Assembly (NCBI GenBank): GCA_947453545.1
Contig: CANGHE010000005.1
Coordinates: 1-34,625 of the forward strand
DNA: 34,625 bases
Direction of reading: 5' to 3'
Origin: Flavobacteriia bacterium
Lineage (GTDB): Bacteria > Bacteroidota > Bacteroidia > Flavobacteriales_D > Crocinitomicaceae
Each line of letters begins with the position of its first letter. Within the stretch, counting starts at the first letter, position 1. The notes beneath the pieces were generated by a model. That model made no database searches, had not been told where the DNA came from, and saw only the letters and a program-made list of their open reading frames with translations. Shown in pieces: positions 6,529-15,351 of the stretch. A program made the translations under genes and the position numbers.

Positions 6529-9022
6529 ACAAAATTCCAAACTGTTCGAAATGATGGTTCAAATGCTTTCTTTCTAATAGATAAGAAGCGTATTTATTCA
6601 TTTCTCCAAATACCATATTCTTTAAAACAACTTCTGGGTTTTCTTTGAAAAAGGTTTTATATTGTTCTCTAGCTTCTAAAAACTTCGCCTTTGCTGTGGC
6701 AAAATCGGGATGAATCAAATCTTCCAATTCATCTTTTTTCATCGTTGGAAACTTGGTCCCCATTGGAAATTTGTCATAATTATATAACGAATTATGAACC
6801 TTATCCAAAATCTTTTCGGGTGTGGCAATTTCGAAATCTTGAATTTCACCCGACATGATTCGGTAGCCTTCCTCCAAATGTTCTAACAAATGTTGTGGTG
6901 TTAGAATTCCCCAATTTGGTTTTGAATTTTCGGTAAGTTTATTCAAACATTCGGTTATTTTTTCATCGGTCATTTCCACAAAAACTTCTTGTTTTTTCTG
7001 AACCATTGTTAGAATAGTCGCTACAGCTACCAATTCATCATTGGTATCAAACACCTCTACAAACCATTTTACAATGCCACTCGGGTGTTCGGCTGAAGCC
7101 ACATCTCTATCTACTTTTTGTTTGCACGTTAAACGCACGTACACCGTATCATTGTGGTAAATTGGTCGCAAGAAACGACATTCTTCCAATCCATAATTCG
7201 CGGCAACCGGACCTTTATTTGGATACACGAACAAACCTGCTGCTGCTGCTAAAATGAAGTAACCGTGCGCCGTTCGTTTTTTAAAAATACTACCATCTAG
7301 CGAAGTAATATCAGTATGAGCATAAAAATGATCCCAAGTGATATTAGCAAAATTAATAATATCAGTATCGGTAACTGTTCTATTATGAGTGCGCAATGAC
7401 ATTCCCGGTTGAATGTCTTCCCAATGGTATTGGAACGGATGCTGCGTTATTTCTTTATAAGCCGAATTCGCTTGATAAATTCCTGTAATTTCAGTCAAAG
7501 TGGTTGGCGAACCTTGAATAGCACAACGTTGCATATAATGTGTAATGCCTCGAACACCACCCATTTCTTCTCCACCTCCAGCACGACCCGGACCACCGTG
7601 AACTAACTGTGGTAATGGCGAACCGTGACCCGTACTTTGTTTGGCATTTTCTCTGTTCAACACTAAAATTCTTCCGTGATGCGATGCCGCATTGACTACA
7701 TATTCTTTGGCAATAGCATCCGAATTGGTAACAATTGATGATACCAACGAACCTTTACCCATTTGAGCTAGTTCAATAGCTTCATCCAAAGTTGCATAAG
7801 GCATTATGGTTGAAACCGGACCAAAAGCTTCGGTTTCGTGAACGGCTAAATTGGTAAACGGATGGTCTTCGCGAAGTAAAATCGGACTCACAAAAGCCCC
7901 TTTATCATCGGCACCAACCAACGTAATTTTTTCTAAATCTCCGTAAACTATTTTGGCCGATTTGGATAATGCTGTAACGCGTCCTTTCAACACCTCAACT
8001 TGGTCTTTACTCACCAAAGCTCCCATTCGAACTTCTTTCAACCTTGGGTCTCCAATAGAAACTTTATCCAATGATTTTCCTAGTGCCACTTGAACGTCAT
8101 CCATCAGCTTTTCTGGAACAATCATTCTACGAATAGCCGTACATTTTTGTCCAGCTTTTACAGTGATTTCACTTCGCGCTTGATTGATGAATAAATCAAA
8201 TTCTGGAGTTCCTGGAACCGCATCTTCGCCTAAAATAGAAGCATTCAAACTATCAGCCTCCATCGTAAAAGGTACTGATTCTTGAATTAATCTTGGATGT
8301 GATTTTAATAATCTTCCAGTTGTTGCCGAGCCTGTAAACGTAATCACATCTTGACTTTCCACCGTATCAAAAATAGTTGTAGCAGTACCACAAATCAATT
8401 GCAAAGCACCTTCTGGTAAAATATTTGACGCTATGATTTCTCTGACAACAGCTTCGGTTAAATAGGCTGTAACTGGAGCTGGCAATACAACTGCTGGCAT
8501 TCCAGCCATCCAATTGCAAGCACATTTCTCTAACATTCCCCATATTGGAAAATTAAAAGCATTGATATGAATAGCCACTCCTTTTTTCGGAACCAAAATA
8601 TGATGCGCCATAAAACGACCGCCTTTCGACAAATCGATTGGATCGCCTTCAACGTGATAGGGTTGGTTTGGGAATAATTTTCGCAACGATGCATTGGCAT
8701 ATAAATTTCCAAAACCTCCTTCAATATCAATCCACGAATCGACACGTGTTGCGCCCGTTCGGTAACTGATTTCATAGAACGCTTCTTTGCGTTTGGTCAA
8801 ATACATCGCCAAACTTTTAATCATATTGCCACGTTCTTGGAAGGTCATTTTGCGGAGTTTCTCGCCACCTTTAGTTCTTCCATAGTGCAAAATAGCCGGA
8901 ATATCTAAACCTTCCACCGACGTTTCCGCAATGAATTCGCCAGTTACCGCATCATAAGATGGTTTCCCATCTCCAGTTGCCGAAGTCCATTTTCCTAATA
9001 CGTAATGTTGTGTTTTAGTCAT
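6527..9022 (-). CDS. paaZ: Bifunctional PaaZ (oxepin-CoA hydrolase / 3-oxo-5,6-dehydrosuberyl-CoA semialdehyde dehydrogenase) with an extra C-terminal DUF1569-like domain
   Basis: 831 aa. ALDH domain (FTGSATTGRLL, KAGQKCTAIRRMIVP, HGGPGRAGGGEEMGG), MaoC-like hydratase domain (WDHFYAHTD, RTAHGYFI), then about 148 extra residues ending ERKHLNHHFEQFGIL. Confidence 0.92.
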   Translation of the reverse strand: MTKTQHYVLGKWTSATGDGKPSYDAVTGEFIAETSVEGLDIPAILHYGRTKGGEKLRKMTFQERGNMIKSLAMYLTKRKEAFYEISYRTGATRVDSWIDIEGGFGNLYANASLRKLFPNQPYHVEGDPIDLSKGGRFMAHHILVPKKGVAIHINAFNFPIWGMLEKCACNWMAGMPAVVLPAPVTAYLTEAVVREIIASNILPEGALQLICGTATTIFDTVESQDVITFTGSATTGRLLKSHPRLIQESVPFTMEADSLNASILGEDAVPGTPEFDLFINQARSEITVKAGQKCTAIRRMIVPEKLMDDVQVALGKSLDKVSIGDPRLKEVRMGALVSKDQVEVLKGRVTALSKSAKIVYGDLEKITLVGADDKGAFVSPILLREDHPFTNLAVHETEAFGPVSTIMPYATLDEAIELAQMGKGSLVSSIVTNSDAIAKEYVVNAASHHGRILVLNRENAKQSTGHGSPLPQLVHGGPGRAGGGEEMGGVRGITHYMQRCAIQGSPTTLTEITGIYQANSAYKEITQHPFQYHWEDIQPGMSLRTHNRTVTDTDIINFANITWDHFYAHTDITSLDGSIFKKRTAHGYFILAAAAGLFVYPNKGPVAANYGLEECRFLRPIYHNDTVYVRLTCKQKVDRDVASAEHPSGIVKWFVEVFDTNDELVAVATILTMVQKKQEVFVEMTDEKITECLNKLTENSKPNWGILTPQHLLEHLEEGYRIMSGEIQDFEIATPEKILDKVHNSLYNYDKFPMGTKFPTMKKDELEDLIHPDFATAKAKFLEAREQYKTFFKENPEVVLKNMVFGEMNKYASYLLERKHLNHHFEQFGIL

Positions 9023-9139
9023 AATAATAGTTTTTACTCTTGGCGAGGGTAGAGAAAAATAAGCGAGTAGTTTAGATAAACTTAAATTAAGTCCAAAACC
9101 TCAACCTTTCCACGCTGTTAATGGCTGCTATTTATTGTT

Positions 9140-10264
9140 TTAGTAATTTACGATTTGTGATAATTTTCCGTTTTTGAAATATAATTTTAAAATTCCAATA
9201 TATTCCCATACTTCAAATTCACCATTTGCATTTTTAATTTTTTTTCGATTTAAAGTTATTCCGCAAATATCTGAACACATATCTTTTGACATTCCAATTG
9301 TTAGTTTCTTTTGGTAAACTAATTTTCCAAACTTTTCTCCATATTTCTTAATAAAAACATTTTCTTCTAACTTGTTTTTATTTGTATTTTCAGTTTTTAA
9401 TTTTTCAAGATCATTCTTCGTTGAAAGAACGTTTTCAAAGCTCCATCTACTGCCTTCTAAATCAAAAATAACTTTATCTTTTTCGTTACTTAATTTTACA
9501 GCAAGTAATGTTTCTTCATCATTTAAATCACTACTTTGCTCAATCTTTAAATCTTTTTTTCTCAATAATGTAAGTTCTCCTTTCCATTCCGTTCCTTTAT
9601 CAATATACAAGTCAGAATTCGATACTGGATTTTTTATTGCTGAAAAATCGCTAACCGCAATAAATGTTTTGCCATTTATTAATTCTTTCTTTTTCTCAAA
9701 ATATGGGACTAAAATAAATTGTGGATTGTATTGAGATTCAAAAACATAAATTGTTTCGTTGCTTAAATTATCTTTTAATTCAAAAAGTATACTTGCATAA
9801 AAATCTTTATTAAAATTATTTTTAGCTTCATTATACAATTCAGATTTTTCAAGAAAAGGATTTATACTAATAATAGTAAAATATTTATTTCCAATTTGCG
9901 ACCAATTTAAAGTTTCTATTTTGTCAGTTTTCTTTAAAAAAAGTATGCTACTTTTTTTATATTCATTAGAATAATTTGGATAATATATTTTTAAACCATT
10001 ATATCTTTTGTAATATTCTTCTTCATCACATTGTTTTTCTTCAAAAGGATTTTGACCACTTCCACTTTCAAGTATCTTTGTAACTTTAGCTTTATAATAA
10101 CCCGCATGATTAATAAAGTTTTCAGTTGGAATATATAAAGGAAACTTTGTTTTGTTTTCAATATCTACTGCTTTTTCGATTTTTCCCATTTCGATTTGCG
10201 AAAAACTTGAAATTGTAAATAGAGAAATAATAATTGTATTTAATAGTTTCTTTTTCATTGTCAT
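9140..10264 (-). CDS. Secreted/periplasmic hypothetical protein
   Basis: 374 aa with N-terminal signal-peptide-like MTMKKKLLNTIIISLFTISSFSQ; no recognised domain. Confidence 0.65.
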   Translation of the reverse strand: MTMKKKLLNTIIISLFTISSFSQIEMGKIEKAVDIENKTKFPLYIPTENFINHAGYYKAKVTKILESGSGQNPFEEKQCDEEEYYKRYNGLKIYYPNYSNEYKKSSILFLKKTDKIETLNWSQIGNKYFTIISINPFLEKSELYNEAKNNFNKDFYASILFELKDNLSNETIYVFESQYNPQFILVPYFEKKKELINGKTFIAVSDFSAIKNPVSNSDLYIDKGTEWKGELTLLRKKDLKIEQSSDLNDEETLLAVKLSNEKDKVIFDLEGSRWSFENVLSTKNDLEKLKTENTNKNKLEENVFIKKYGEKFGKLVYQKKLTIGMSKDMCSDICGITLNRKKIKNANGEFEVWEYIGILKLYFKNGKLSQIVNY

Positions 10265-10267
10265 ATT

Positions 10268-10849
10268 TTAATGTTTTCCAATTATTGGATTTAATTTTTT
10301 TGCTAAAATTCGCTCTAAAATATTAATATCATCTGCTATGTTTTCTTCAAAAAACATTACAGTATATTTTAGTTTAAGTTCTGTTTTTACTTTTTTCGCC
10401 CAAAAGTCTAATTGCAATCCGTGAGATTTTCTGTTTTTATGGTAACCTAAATGTTGTATTAATCTTCCCCAAGCACAACTTTTAACTTTCCCTACATATA
10501 AAATACCTTCATTTTTTGAAGTATGATTTTGTGCTGGAATATTTAATTGTAATTCTTCATTCACTTTTTTAATAAGATTTACTATTTCTTCTTTTTCAAT
10601 AAGTTCATTTATTTCAAAGAAATACAACGCTGGGAATTTTTCATATTCAATCATTTCTTGAAAGATTGCTGAAAAATCTCCACCTTTTGTTATATCAACT
10701 TTATCCGAATATTTTGAATCAAGTTTTTTTACGTCGATTTCAAAGCTAAATTTTTTCTTAAAACCATTTTGTGAAATCTGAAAAAAGTCTTCAGATATAG
10801 TTTTAGACTTATCTCGGATAAAATTTTCAATTTGTCTTAAATCTGTCAT
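10268..10849 (-). CDS. Divergent GIY-YIG nuclease-like domain protein
   Basis: 193 aa: FPALYFFEI ... GILYVGKVKSCAWGRLIQHLGYH ... LERILAKKLNPIIGKH matches the order of GIY-YIG motifs (aromatic strand, YVG, R..H, distal E and P). Confidence 0.55.
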   Translation of the reverse strand: MTDLRQIENFIRDKSKTISEDFFQISQNGFKKKFSFEIDVKKLDSKYSDKVDITKGGDFSAIFQEMIEYEKFPALYFFEINELIEKEEIVNLIKKVNEELQLNIPAQNHTSKNEGILYVGKVKSCAWGRLIQHLGYHKNRKSHGLQLDFWAKKVKTELKLKYTVMFFEENIADDINILERILAKKLNPIIGKH

Positions 10850-10953
10850 TTTATATATATATATATTTAGGAAGTTACCACTAACATTTCCAATTTAAAT
10901 AGATTAAAATCTACCTTTAAAATTTCATAATAATATATTCTTAATCAATTTGC

Positions 10954-10966
10954 GGGACAGCGTCCC
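10954..10966. repeat. Compact stem-loop GGGAC-AGC-GTCCC
   Basis: Perfect 5-bp GC stem in an AT-rich spacer between the XRE and GIY-YIG-like genes. Confidence 0.55.
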
Positions 10967-10992
10967 ACTTATTTGAATATAAATAAAATTCT

Positions 10993-11349
10993 CTATTTCA
11001 CAATAGCATCATTGCTCTTCAAAATTTTATAAAGTTCCTCAATTTTCTCCATCGGTAAATCGTGCAACAACTTGTTTACTTCCCCAATCGCCTCTGTTTT
11101 TGAAATCGAATGCAAAGCATGACCTTCTGGCAATGGATTTTTAGCATCATCAACAAAATCAAACAAATCATTCGGCGTACAATTCAGCGCCTTACAAAAT
11201 TGTTCCAATTTATCAAATCGAATAGAAATCGACCTTCCATGAACCAATTGTGAAGCATATCCATCAGAATTACCCAACTTAATCAAATATTGATTCGTTT
11301 TCGTAATTCCCTTAACCTTAAAAATCCTGCCTAAATTCAATCGTAACAT
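10993..11349 (-). CDS. XRE/Cro-C1 family HTH transcriptional regulator
   Basis: 118 aa: MLRLNLGRIFKVKGI...LIKLGNSDGYASQLVHGRSISIRFDKLEQFCKALNCTPNDLFDF. Confidence 0.8.
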   Translation of the reverse strand: MLRLNLGRIFKVKGITKTNQYLIKLGNSDGYASQLVHGRSISIRFDKLEQFCKALNCTPNDLFDFVDDAKNPLPEGHALHSISKTEAIGEVNKLLHDLPMEKIEELYKILKSNDAIVK

Positions 11350-11397
11350 ATTCTTTCAATTTAAATACAATACTACAAAAATAGTTATTTACATCTT

Positions 11398-11640
11398 ACT
11401 TACATCGTCTGCTTCTTTACTTATGTTATCTGCTTCTTTACTTATGTCTTCTGCTTCTTTACTTATGTCTTCTGCTTCTTTACTTATGTCGTCTGCTTTT
11501 TTACTTATGTTGTCCGCTTCTTTACTTATGTCGTCTGCTTCTTTACTTATGTCGTCTGCTTCTTTACTTATGCCGTCTGCTTCTTTACTTATGCCGTCCT
11601 TTTCTTCACTTATGTCGTCCTTTTCTTTACTTATGTTGTC
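11398..11640. repeat. 21-bp minisatellite, 11 full copies plus a partial 12th
   Basis: Consensus ACTTATGTCGTCTGCTTCTTT; the ATG-equivalent recurs every 21 bp from 11402 to 11633. Minus strand reads (DDISKEA)n, plus strand reads (LMSSASL)n. Confidence 0.95.
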
Positions 11641-11671
11641 CCACAACCGACATATTTCCTATTTTATCAAA

Positions 11672-11706
11672 AACTCATAATTCATAACTCAAAACTCATA
11701 ACTATT
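11672..11706. repeat. Heptameric array (AACTCAT) x5 spanning the thiolase stop codon
   Basis: AACTCAT AATTCAT AACTCAA AACTCAT AACTATT. Confidence 0.85.
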
Positions 11707-12900
11707 CTCAATAATCGCCGCATAGCCTTGCCCAACGCCAATACACATAGTGATTAGCGCATATCGTTTTCCAGTTAATTGCAATTCCAATGCCGCCGAA
11801 TACACAATTCGAGCACCAGTAACTCCTAGTGGGTGCCCAATAGCAATAGCTCCTCCATTAGGATTAATTCTTGGATCGTTATCTTGTAATCCTAACTCCC
11901 GAATGCAAGCAATACTTTGTGCTGCGAAAGCTTCGTTAAGTTCAATAATATCGATTTGGTCAAGTGTTAAACCAGCTTTTGCCAACGCCTTTTTAGTCGC
12001 TTCCACTGGGCCAATTCCCATAATTCTTGGCTCTACTCCCACTACTGCCGAACTTACAATTCTCGCTAATGGTTTTAAATTATATTGTTGAACCGCTTCA
12101 GCAGAGGCAATAATGGTTGCCGCCGCACCATCATTCAATCCCGATGAATTTCCTGCCGTTACGCTTCCATCTTTTTTGAAAGCGGGACGCAATTTGGCTA
12201 ACCCTTCCATGGACGTACTTGGTTTTACAAATTCGTCTTTTGAGAATTGAATAGCATCTCCTTTTCGTTGCGGAATTTCAACGGTTACTATTTCTTTAGC
12301 CAATCTTCCTGAAACTTGTGCAGCAGTAGCTTTTTGTTGACTATGCAAAGCAAATGCATCTTGATCTTCACGAGAGATGTTGTATTTTTCTACTAGATTT
12401 TCGGCAGTTTCACCCATGGCATCCGTTCCAAACATAGCATGCATTTTTGGATTGATGAAACGCCATCCGAAACTCGAATCGTACATTTTAGAATCGGTTC
12501 CAAAAGCCGATGATGGTTTAGAAACCACTAATGGTCCACGGGTCATGTTTTCAATTCCACCTGCTATAAACACGTGTCCGTCGCCTGCTTTTATCGCTCT
12601 ATTGGCATGAATTATAGCTGACAATCCCGAACTGCACAAACGATTCACCGTTTCTCCCGGAACGGTATAAGGCAATCCTGCTAATAATAATGACATTCTC
12701 GCTACATTGCGATTGTCTTCTCCCGCTTGATTGGCACAACCCATGATCACGTCGTCATAAGCATCCGTTGGAATATTTGGATTATTTGCTACTACGGTTT
12801 TAATGACCAAAGCCCCTAAATCATCTGGGCGAACCGAGGCTAGTGTTCCTTGATAACTTCCGATTGGCGTTCGAACGCCGTCTATGATGTATGCTTCCAT
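11689..12900 (-). CDS. paaJ: 3-oxoadipyl-CoA / 3-oxo-5,6-dehydrosuberyl-CoA thiolase
   Basis: 403 aa thiolase (VNRLCSSGLSAI, GGIENMTRGPLV, NPNGGAIAIGHPLGVTGARI, ALITMCIGVGQGYAAI) within the paa cluster. Confidence 0.92.
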   Translation of the reverse strand: MEAYIIDGVRTPIGSYQGTLASVRPDDLGALVIKTVVANNPNIPTDAYDDVIMGCANQAGEDNRNVARMSLLLAGLPYTVPGETVNRLCSSGLSAIIHANRAIKAGDGHVFIAGGIENMTRGPLVVSKPSSAFGTDSKMYDSSFGWRFINPKMHAMFGTDAMGETAENLVEKYNISREDQDAFALHSQQKATAAQVSGRLAKEIVTVEIPQRKGDAIQFSKDEFVKPSTSMEGLAKLRPAFKKDGSVTAGNSSGLNDGAAATIIASAEAVQQYNLKPLARIVSSAVVGVEPRIMGIGPVEATKKALAKAGLTLDQIDIIELNEAFAAQSIACIRELGLQDNDPRINPNGGAIAIGHPLGVTGARIVYSAALELQLTGKRYALITMCIGVGQGYAAIIENSYEF

Positions 12901-12901
12901 T

Positions 12902-12973
12902 TAGGTATTGGGTATTAGGTTGTGGGTTTTAGGTTAAACTTCATAAATCAAAAATCTTCAATCGTTAATTTTA
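12902..12973. repeat. Two consecutive heptameric arrays in the paaI-paaJ spacer
   Basis: TAGGTAT TGGGTAT TAGGTTG TGGGTTT TAGGTTA (12902-12936), then AATCAAA AATCTTC AATCGTT AATTTTA (12946-12973). Confidence 0.8.
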
Positions 12974-13399
12974 TTCTTCCCACTCTTTGTTTGTTCTGTA
13001 AACTACACCTTTAAAAAGTGCAACTAATTCATCTTTTTGACTTTCGACTTTCGACTTTCGACGAACCTCAATGATATTGAATCCTAATTTATTATTTACT
13101 TTTTCGATAACTGATTCAGCGGTTAGATAATCACCTTCATTTACTACTTCAATATGATTGATGGAAGTTTCGATGGAAACCGAAAACCGTCCATGTGTAT
13201 TGGCTGCAAAACCAAAAGCGGTGTCTGCTAATGAATAGGTTATTCCTCCATGTGCTTTGTTCATACTGTTGAGCATCTCTTTGCGAACAGTCATAGCGAC
13301 TTTGCAACGACCAATTTCGCATTCAAGAATTTCGATGCCGAGCCATTGGCTGTAAGCATCTTGAGAAAGCATTTTGTATGGTATTTTTGTCCCTTCCAT
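12971..13399 (-). CDS. paaI: Hotdog-fold thioesterase PaaI
   Basis: NKAHGGITYSLADTAFGFAAN motif. ORF-track start at 13426 overlaps paaH; the ATG at 13399 (MEGTKIPYKML...) starts right after the paaH stop (13401-13403) and is preferred. Confidence 0.85.
   Translation of the reverse strand: MEGTKIPYKMLSQDAYSQWLGIEILECEIGRCKVAMTVRKEMLNSMNKAHGGITYSLADTAFGFAANTHGRFSVSIETSINHIEVVNEGDYLTAESVIEKVNNKLGFNIIEVRRKSKVESQKDELVALFKGVVYRTNKEWEE
13041..13061. repeat. Perfect heptameric array (CTTTCGA) x3 inside the paaI CDS
   Basis: CTTTCGA CTTTCGA CTTTCGA preceded by TTTTTGA; encodes RRKSKVESQK. Confidence 0.9.
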
Positions 13400-13400
13400 T

Positions 13401-14549
13401 TTAGAAAAATGTTTTGTTATCCGCACCCATTCTACGCAATATAGGACTACATCTATATCGATCTTCGTGGTATTCGTTGTAGAGTTCGTCTAGTTTTTCA
13501 ACGCACCAATTAATTCCGAGTTCATCTGCCCAAGCCAGTAATCCTTTTGGATAATTGACTCCTTTGGTCATGGCGTTGTCGATATCTTTGGCAGATGCAA
13601 TATTTAAAAATAGGGTATCTGCTGCTTCATTAATTAGCATTACAATTACTCTTTCGAAAATTGATTTTGCTAAGACTAAATCTTCTTTGGCTTCTGGTAA
13701 TTCTTGGCTATAATTGTAAAATCCGCGTCCTGATTTTCTTCCTAAAAATCCAGCTTCCAATAAACGTTTTTGTGTGAATGATGGTTTGAATTTTGGATCG
13801 AAATAGAAGGCTGTGAATACGGTTTCTGTTACTATATAATTGACATCATGTCCAATCATATCCATTAATTCAAAGGATCCCATTCGGAACCCGCCGATAG
13901 TTTTTAAAGCCCAATCTATGGTGGCATAGTCAGCTACTCCTTCATCATAAATGCGCAAACTTTCACTGTAAAATGGTCGTGCTACACGGTTTACTATAAA
14001 TCCGGGTGTGTCTTTTGCTACAGCCACTACTTTCTTCCAATCGGAGATAATTTGCACTGATTTTTGTAACACTTCTTCGCTAGTTTGCACTGCTGGAATT
14101 ACCTCAACTAACTGCATCAAAGGCGCTGGATTAAAAAAGTGAATTCCAATGACGCGTTCTGGTTTTTGACAAGAAGCTGCAATGGAAGCTATGGATAGTG
14201 ATGATGTATTGGATGCGAGTATTGTATTTTCTGAGACTAGGGTTTCTAGTTCCGAGAACACCTTTCGCTTGACTTCGAGATTTTCTACGATGGCTTCAAT
14301 CACTAAATCCGAATCGGATAAGTCTTTTAATGTGTTAACGTAAGAAATATTGTTTTGGATTCGGGATTTTTCAGTGGCATTGATTTTTTCTTTTTCGACT
14401 AATTTAGTCAAGGTAATTTCAAGAGCCTTTTCACTTTTGGTTAAAGCTTCTTGATTCAAATCGAATAGTTTTACGGCACAACCTGAAGTAGCAGCAACTT
14501 GTGCAATGCCACTTCCCATGGTTCCTGAACCGATTATTGAAACATTCAT
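13401..14549 (-). CDS. paaH: 3-hydroxyacyl-CoA dehydrogenase PaaH
   Basis: 382 aa: MNVSIIGSGTMGSGIAQVAATSG Rossmann motif, ASNTSSLSIASIA, GIHFFNPAPLMQLVEV, GFIVNRVARPFY. Confidence 0.92.
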   Translation of the reverse strand: MNVSIIGSGTMGSGIAQVAATSGCAVKLFDLNQEALTKSEKALEITLTKLVEKEKINATEKSRIQNNISYVNTLKDLSDSDLVIEAIVENLEVKRKVFSELETLVSENTILASNTSSLSIASIAASCQKPERVIGIHFFNPAPLMQLVEVIPAVQTSEEVLQKSVQIISDWKKVVAVAKDTPGFIVNRVARPFYSESLRIYDEGVADYATIDWALKTIGGFRMGSFELMDMIGHDVNYIVTETVFTAFYFDPKFKPSFTQKRLLEAGFLGRKSGRGFYNYSQELPEAKEDLVLAKSIFERVIVMLINEAADTLFLNIASAKDIDNAMTKGVNYPKGLLAWADELGINWCVEKLDELYNEYHEDRYRCSPILRRMGADNKTFF

Positions 14550-14550
14550 A

Positions 14551-15336
14551 TTAATTACCTTTAAATTCGGGTTTTCTTTTTTCCACGAATGCTGTTACTC
14601 CTTCTTTGTAATCGTTGGATGAACTGGCTTCAATTTGCAAATCACTTTCTAAAACCAATTGTTGTTCTAAATTATTGGTCATTGATTGATTCAATAATCT
14701 TTTGGTTAAACCTAATGCCTTAGTAGGCATGTTGGCTAAAGTTGTTGCCAATGTCATTACTTCTTCATTAAAAAAAGATGTCGGATAAATTTTATATATC
14801 ATACCTATTTGAAGTGCTTCTTCGGCGTTCACTTTGTCTCCAAGCATCATTAAAGCAGTTGCTTTTTGAAAACCAATTAATCTAGGTAAAAAGAAAGTTC
14901 CAGCACTATCCGGTATTAATCCGATTTTACTAAACGCTTGTATAAAACTAGCGTGTTCAGAAGCTACAACTATATCACAAGCCAAAGCAATATTCGCTCC
15001 TGCACCAGCTGCTACTCCGTTTACTGCTGCAATTATTGGTTTTTCAATTGTTCTTATTTTTTGGATTATTGGATTGTAGTGTTCTTCCAATATTTTTCTA
15101 AAACCTGGATTTAAATCTGGGTCGGTTACTTCTTTTAGGTCTTGTCCAGCACAAAAAGCTTTTCCGTTTCCGGTAATTACTATTGCACGGACATTTATAT
15201 CGTTTTCACAATTATCTAAAGTTTCTTGTAACAGAAAAGCCATTTCACGATTGAAACTATTAAAAACTTCGGGTCTGTTCAGTGAAATCCATGCTACGCC
15301 ACTTTCAATTTTTAATTCAATTGAATTATTGCTCAT
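14551..15336 (-). CDS. paaG: 1,2-epoxyphenylacetyl-CoA isomerase PaaG
   Basis: 261 aa crotonase: GKAFCAGQDLKEV, VNGVAAGAGANIALACDIVVASEHASFIQAFSKIGLIPDSAGTFFLPRL, ending EGVTAFVEKRKPEFKG. Confidence 0.92.
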   Translation of the reverse strand: MSNNSIELKIESGVAWISLNRPEVFNSFNREMAFLLQETLDNCENDINVRAIVITGNGKAFCAGQDLKEVTDPDLNPGFRKILEEHYNPIIQKIRTIEKPIIAAVNGVAAGAGANIALACDIVVASEHASFIQAFSKIGLIPDSAGTFFLPRLIGFQKATALMMLGDKVNAEEALQIGMIYKIYPTSFFNEEVMTLATTLANMPTKALGLTKRLLNQSMTNNLEQQLVLESDLQIEASSSNDYKEGVTAFVEKRKPEFKGN

Positions 15337-15351
15337 ACCTATTTTATTTAA

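Noticed and set aside
8530-8775. Same-strand alternative-frame ORF (81 aa) within paaZ
   Set aside because: Overlaps a highly conserved ALDH coding region in another frame with no independent support.
11398-11640. CRISPR array
   Set aside because: Repeat units are contiguous 21-bp copies without unique spacers, and no cas genes are in the window.
11389-11646. Minus-strand ORF (DDISKEA)n as a genuine CDS
   Set aside because: Only a TTG start is available, an in-frame stop lies at 11659-11661, and no plausible ribosome-binding context was seen; kept as a repeat feature rather than a CDS.
11423-11680. Plus-strand ORF of 85 aa (LMSSASL)n
   Set aside because: It is the complement of the 21-bp tandem repeat; openness is a consequence of the repeat having no stop in that frame, with no recognisable start context.
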